This document shows positions 61,490 through 64,000 of a stretch of 64,000 nt of DNA, one piece after another. Position 1 is the stretch's first letter. Each line of letters starts with the position of its first letter. The DNA is from Roseiarcus sp963741405 (GTDB taxonomy: Bacteria > Pseudomonadota > Alphaproteobacteria > Rhizobiales > Beijerinckiaceae). The stretch covers positions 21,282 through 85,281 of the forward strand of contig CAVUHX010000054.1 in assembly GCA_963741405.1 (NCBI GenBank), read 5' to 3'. The notes beneath the pieces are model-generated. The model was not told the DNA's origin. It saw only the letters and a program-made list of their open reading frames with translations, and searched no databases. A program made the translations under genes and the position numbers.

Positions 61490-62104
61490 TTGGCCCGCAA
61501 AAAAGAGAGCGACGGCGCGCCCGCGCCGAAAGAGCCGGCTTCGTGGCCGGCCGACAAGGTCGAGCGCCGGAGCGTCGCCTCGCTCGTCCCCTACGCCCGC
61601 AACCCGCGCACGCACTCGCCCGAACAGGTCGACCAAATCGCGGCGTCGATCCGCGAATGGGGCTGGACGGTCCCGGTCCTCGTCGACGAGCAGGGCGGCC
61701 TGATCGCCGGCCACGGCCGCGTCATGGCGGCCAAGCTGCTCGGGCTCGAGGAAATCCCGGTCATGGTGGCCGCCGGCTGGACGGAGGCGCAGAAGCGCGC
61801 CTACGTGATCGCCGACAACAAGCTCACCCTGAACGGCGGCTGGGACGACGAACTGCTCAAGGTCGAGCTGGGCGACCTCAAGGCGCTCGACTTCGACCTG
61901 GCGCTGATGGGCTTCTCGCTTGAGGAGATCGGGGCCCTGTCCGACGCGCCGGCGCCGGGCGAGGGCGGCATCGAGACGCCCGGGGCCGGAAGCTACAAGG
62001 AGCAATTTGGCGTGATCGTCGTCTGCTCAAGCGAAACGGACCAGGCCGAGATTTACGAGCGCCTCAAGGGCGAAGGGCTGACGGTCAAGGTGGTGACGAC
62101 GTGA
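61490..62104 (+). CDS. ParB/sulfiredoxin-fold nuclease domain protein, phage-type
   Basis: The 204-residue protein starts at TTG (MARKKESDG) and has the ParB-N motif set: RRSVASLVPYARNPRTHSPE, QVDQIAASIREWGWTVPVLV, DEQGGLIAGHGRVMAAKLLG with catalytic GHGR, then KRAYVIADNKLTLNGGWDDE. The C-terminal 50 residues (EQFGVIVVCSSETDQAEIYE) form a separate small domain. In phages such proteins often accompany DNA methylases and modification genes. Its stop overlaps the next gene by 4 bases. The upstream sequence has a GC-poor AATTTTTTTGCCCC tract. Intact. Confidence 0.85.
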   Translation: MARKKESDGAPAPKEPASWPADKVERRSVASLVPYARNPRTHSPEQVDQIAASIREWGWTVPVLVDEQGGLIAGHGRVMAAKLLGLEEIPVMVAAGWTEAQKRAYVIADNKLTLNGGWDDELLKVELGDLKALDFDLALMGFSLEEIGALSDAPAPGEGGIETPGAGSYKEQFGVIVVCSSETDQAEIYERLKGEGLTVKVVTT

Positions 62105-63296
62105 GGATCGCCGTCCGCAACCGCTGCTCGGATTTCGACAGCTACCGCGCCGCGCGGGTCAAATCCCTGTTCAACGCCGAATCCGGCTGCGATTTCTCCT
62201 TTGACGCCGAGCTCGACCTGTCCGGCGACTGGCAGATCGGCGTCGTGGTCGGGCCGTCCGGCTCGGGCAAGACCTCGATCGGCCGGCTCATCTTCGGCGA
62301 GCCCGCGCCCTTCTGGGAGCCGGCCTGGCCGGACGACAAGCCGATCGTCGACGCGATCGCGCCCACGGGCTCGTTCGACGACGTGACGGCGGCGCTGGGC
62401 TCGGTCGGGCTCGGCACGGTTCCGACTTGGCTCAGGCCCTATCCGGTCCTCTCCAACGGCGAGAAGTTCCGCGCCGACCTGGCGCGCCTGGTGGTCGAGG
62501 CCCCGGGCCAAGCGATCGTCGACGAGTTCACCTCGGTCGTTGACCGTCAGATCGCCAAGTTCGGCGCGCTCGCCTTCGCCAAGGCCTGGCGGCGCACCAA
62601 GGGCAAGCGGGTCGTCCTGCTTGACCCCGCACTACGACGTCGTCGAATGGATCGAGCCCGACTGGGCCTTTGACACAGCGAAGCGCAGCTTCGCGAGGGG
62701 GTCTCTTCGGCGACCTCGCTTCGATCTCGAAATCTGGAAGACGGACGGCTGTTACTGGCCGCTGTTTGAGCCGCATCACTATCTGAAGCTGCCGCGCATG
62801 GTCGGGGCCGCCTATTACGTCGGGACGGTCGACGGCGAGCTCGCCGTCCACCTCGCCGTCTCGACCATGAACAAGGGCAAGGGCGTCGAGGCGCGCGCCT
62901 GCCGGCTGGTCGTCATGCCCGAGTGGCAGGGGGCCGGCGTCGGCCTCCGCTTCCTGAACGCCATCTGCGAGCTGCAGGCGCAGGGCGCCGAGGGCTGCCG
63001 CCTCCCCGGGCGCAAGACGACGACGATCTTTCACACCAGCCACCCCCAGCTCGCCTCCGCGCTCCGCCGCGACAAGCGCTGGCGGCAACTGTCGGCCGCG
63101 CTGTTCGGCGGGTCGAAGGTCAAGAGCCGCAACTCGATCCGCCGGTCCTCGTACAAGTCCGGCACCGGGCAGATGCGGTTGCGCGATGCCGGCGGCCGCG
63201 ATCGGCTCCGCCGGCTTCGGCGGCCATTTCCGCGCCGTGCAGGGCTTCCGCTACTACGGCGAGGCCGGGCTCGCGGCGGCGAAGGCCTCCGCATGA
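62101..63296 (+). pseudogene. ABC-type ATPase fused to GNAT acetyltransferase (COG2401-like), two frameshifts
   Basis: The N-terminal ATPase has Walker A IGVVVGPSGSGKTSIGRLIF, a short lid with PYPVLSNGEKFRADLARLVV (signature) and Walker B APGQAIVDEFTSVVDRQIAK. Near 62630 an extra T must be ignored to continue TPHYDVVEWIEPDWAFDTAK. A GNAT domain follows: FEPHHYLKLPRMVGAAYYVG, RACRLVVMPEWQGAGVGLRF with the Q-x-x-G-x-G/A acetyl-CoA loop. Near 63195 a second shift reaches IGSAGFGGHFRAVQGFRYYG and the end at 63296. The ATPase-GNAT fusion matches the COG2401 design. Restored length is about 398 residues. It is coupled to ParB upstream (4-base overlap) and formyltransferase downstream (4-base overlap). 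Confidence 0.8.
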
Positions 63297-63960
63297 GGCT
63301 CTACCTCGCCGGGCAGAAGGCCTTCGGCGCCGCCGTGTTCGAGGCGGTGCGCAAGGGGCACCAGATCGTCCAGGTCAGCGCGCCGGCGCTGGCGCGCCGA
63401 GCGGGCTCCTCCCCGACCGCCTGCGCGACGCCGCCGAGAAGGCCGGCGTCCCGTGGCTCGAGGCGGGCAAGCTCCGCGCCGAGCTGATGCCCGAGGGCGT
63501 CGATCTCATCGTCTGCGCGCACAGCCACGACTTCGTCGGGCGCAAGACCCGGCTGAAGGCCCGGCTCGGCGCGATCGGCTATCACCCGTCGCTCCTGCCC
63601 CGCCACCGCGGCCGCGACGCCGTCCGCTGGGCGCTCCACATGGGCGACCCGGTCACCGGCGGCACCGTCTACTGGCTGACCGACAACGTCGACGCCGGCC
63701 CGATCGCCGCGCAGGAGCACGTTTTCGTGGCCCCGGGCGAAACGCCGGAGGCCTTGTGGCGCGACAAGCTCGCCCCGCTCGGCGTCAAGCTGACCTTGGC
63801 CGTGCTCGAGGACCTGGCCGCCGGCCGGATCGTCGCGCGCCGGCAGGACGAGGCTTGCGCCACCTGGGAGCCGTCCTGGGAGAGGCCGCCGCTGGCGCGG
63901 CCCGACCTCGACCTGATCGGCCGCCTGCCCGAGGGATACCGGCTCGAGGGGCGCGCTTGA
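63293..63960 (+). pseudogene. formyltransferase-fold protein, phage-type, one frameshift
   Basis: The ATG at 63293 overlaps the previous stop. MRLYLAGQKAFGAAVFEAVR and KGHQIVQVSAPAL give the usual first strands. Near 63398 one base must change to reach SGLLPDRLRDAAEKAGVPWL, LIVCAHSHDFVGRKTRLKAR, GAIGYHPSLLPRHRGRDAVR and GGTVYWLTDNVDAGPIAAQE. The HPSLLP His and the DAGPI Asp of the formyltransferase triad are present, but the Asn of the family NxH motif is replaced by Gly (GYH). Restored length is about 222 residues, shorter than methionyl-tRNA formyltransferase, with no C-terminal OB domain. The context suggests a phage modification role rather than translation. Confidence 0.78.
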
Positions 63961-64000
63961 CCACGTACCGGTTGGCGGGCTGGCAGGCGGACTTGGTCGC
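63957..64000 (+). CDS. start of next phage gene, cut by window edge
   Basis: TTG at 63957 overlaps the formyltransferase stop and reads MTTYRLAGWQADLV to the right edge. The position after HNH, ParB and ATPase-GNAT genes suits a terminase large subunit, whose starts often contain a WQ motif, but 14 codons cannot confirm it. Confidence 0.25.
   Translation, partial: MTTYRLAGWQADLV

Noticed and set aside
1..64000. CRISPR arrays, tRNA and rRNA genes.
   Set aside because: No regular direct repeats with spacers were seen, and no cloverleaf with a GGTTCGA-type T-loop and matching acceptor stem was found by eye. A covariance-model scan would be decisive.

Overview
The window looks like a high-GC alphaproteobacterium of the Hyphomicrobiales (Rhizobiales) type. 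Supporting traits are an HWE-family histidine kinase, a promoter resembling those of the general stress sigma factor EcfG, Tat-like twin-arginine leaders on solute-binding proteins, a BMP-type nucleoside transporter and many short secreted proteins. I cannot name a species. No rRNA, tRNA or CRISPR array was seen.

Layout. 1-1.8 kb: edge of an IS1634-type transposase, a decayed second transposase and a secreted pilus-domain protein. 1.9-7.7 kb: an acyl-CoA dehydrogenase and biotin-dependent carboxylase cluster with its TetR regulator and two shared operator-like palindromes; the carboxyltransferase gene is interrupted by a stop. 7.8-14 kb: GT61 glycosyltransferase and a YhaO/YhaN-like nuclease-ATPase pair whose ATPase is frameshifted about six times. 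14-20.7 kb: an intact BMP-type ABC transporter with two binding proteins, divergent from a purine/nucleoside deaminase. 20.9-23.2 kb: a truncated HWE kinase, a broken response regulator and an AraC regulator. 23.4-36.5 kb: small secreted proteins, a frameshifted arylsulfatase and DUF1254 protein, a graveyard of gene fragments, an efflux outer-membrane factor, an amber-interrupted porin-like protein, and a TRAP binding protein. 36.5-41.9 kb: amino-acid binding protein, L,D-transpeptidase, lipoprotein, class II aldolase and a DegP protease behind an EcfG-like promoter. 41.9-45.1 kb: an RND efflux adaptor and permease, both broken, the permease also lacking about 430 internal residues. 45.1-48.6 kb: a Liv-type branched-chain transporter without ATPases, and a sugar-permease remnant. 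48.7-54.3 kb: orphan HypA, small proteins, a frameshifted lipase-like hydrolase, acylphosphatase and intact ThrS.

From about 54.3 kb the content becomes phage-like: small hypothetical genes, a zinc-ribbon gene, a tyrosine integrase, an HNH nuclease, a ParB-fold protein, an ABC-ATPase/GNAT fusion and a formyltransferase, probably leading into packaging genes. Inside it, a lower-GC insert (about 56.1-59.7 kb) lies between two copies of the zinc-ribbon gene, one decayed and one intact. The insert carries a membrane protein with a KTDPP-repeat head and a tandem alpha/beta-hydrolase protein with C-terminal membrane helices, both interrupted. This pair is the best candidate for an undescribed system.

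About 35 frameshifts or internal stops occur in 64 kb. Several lie in short homopolymers, so part of this may be sequencing error; others, such as the deleted efflux pump, decayed duplicates and lone 3-prime gene tails, look like true decay. Every entry marked pseudogene should be read with that ambiguity in mind.
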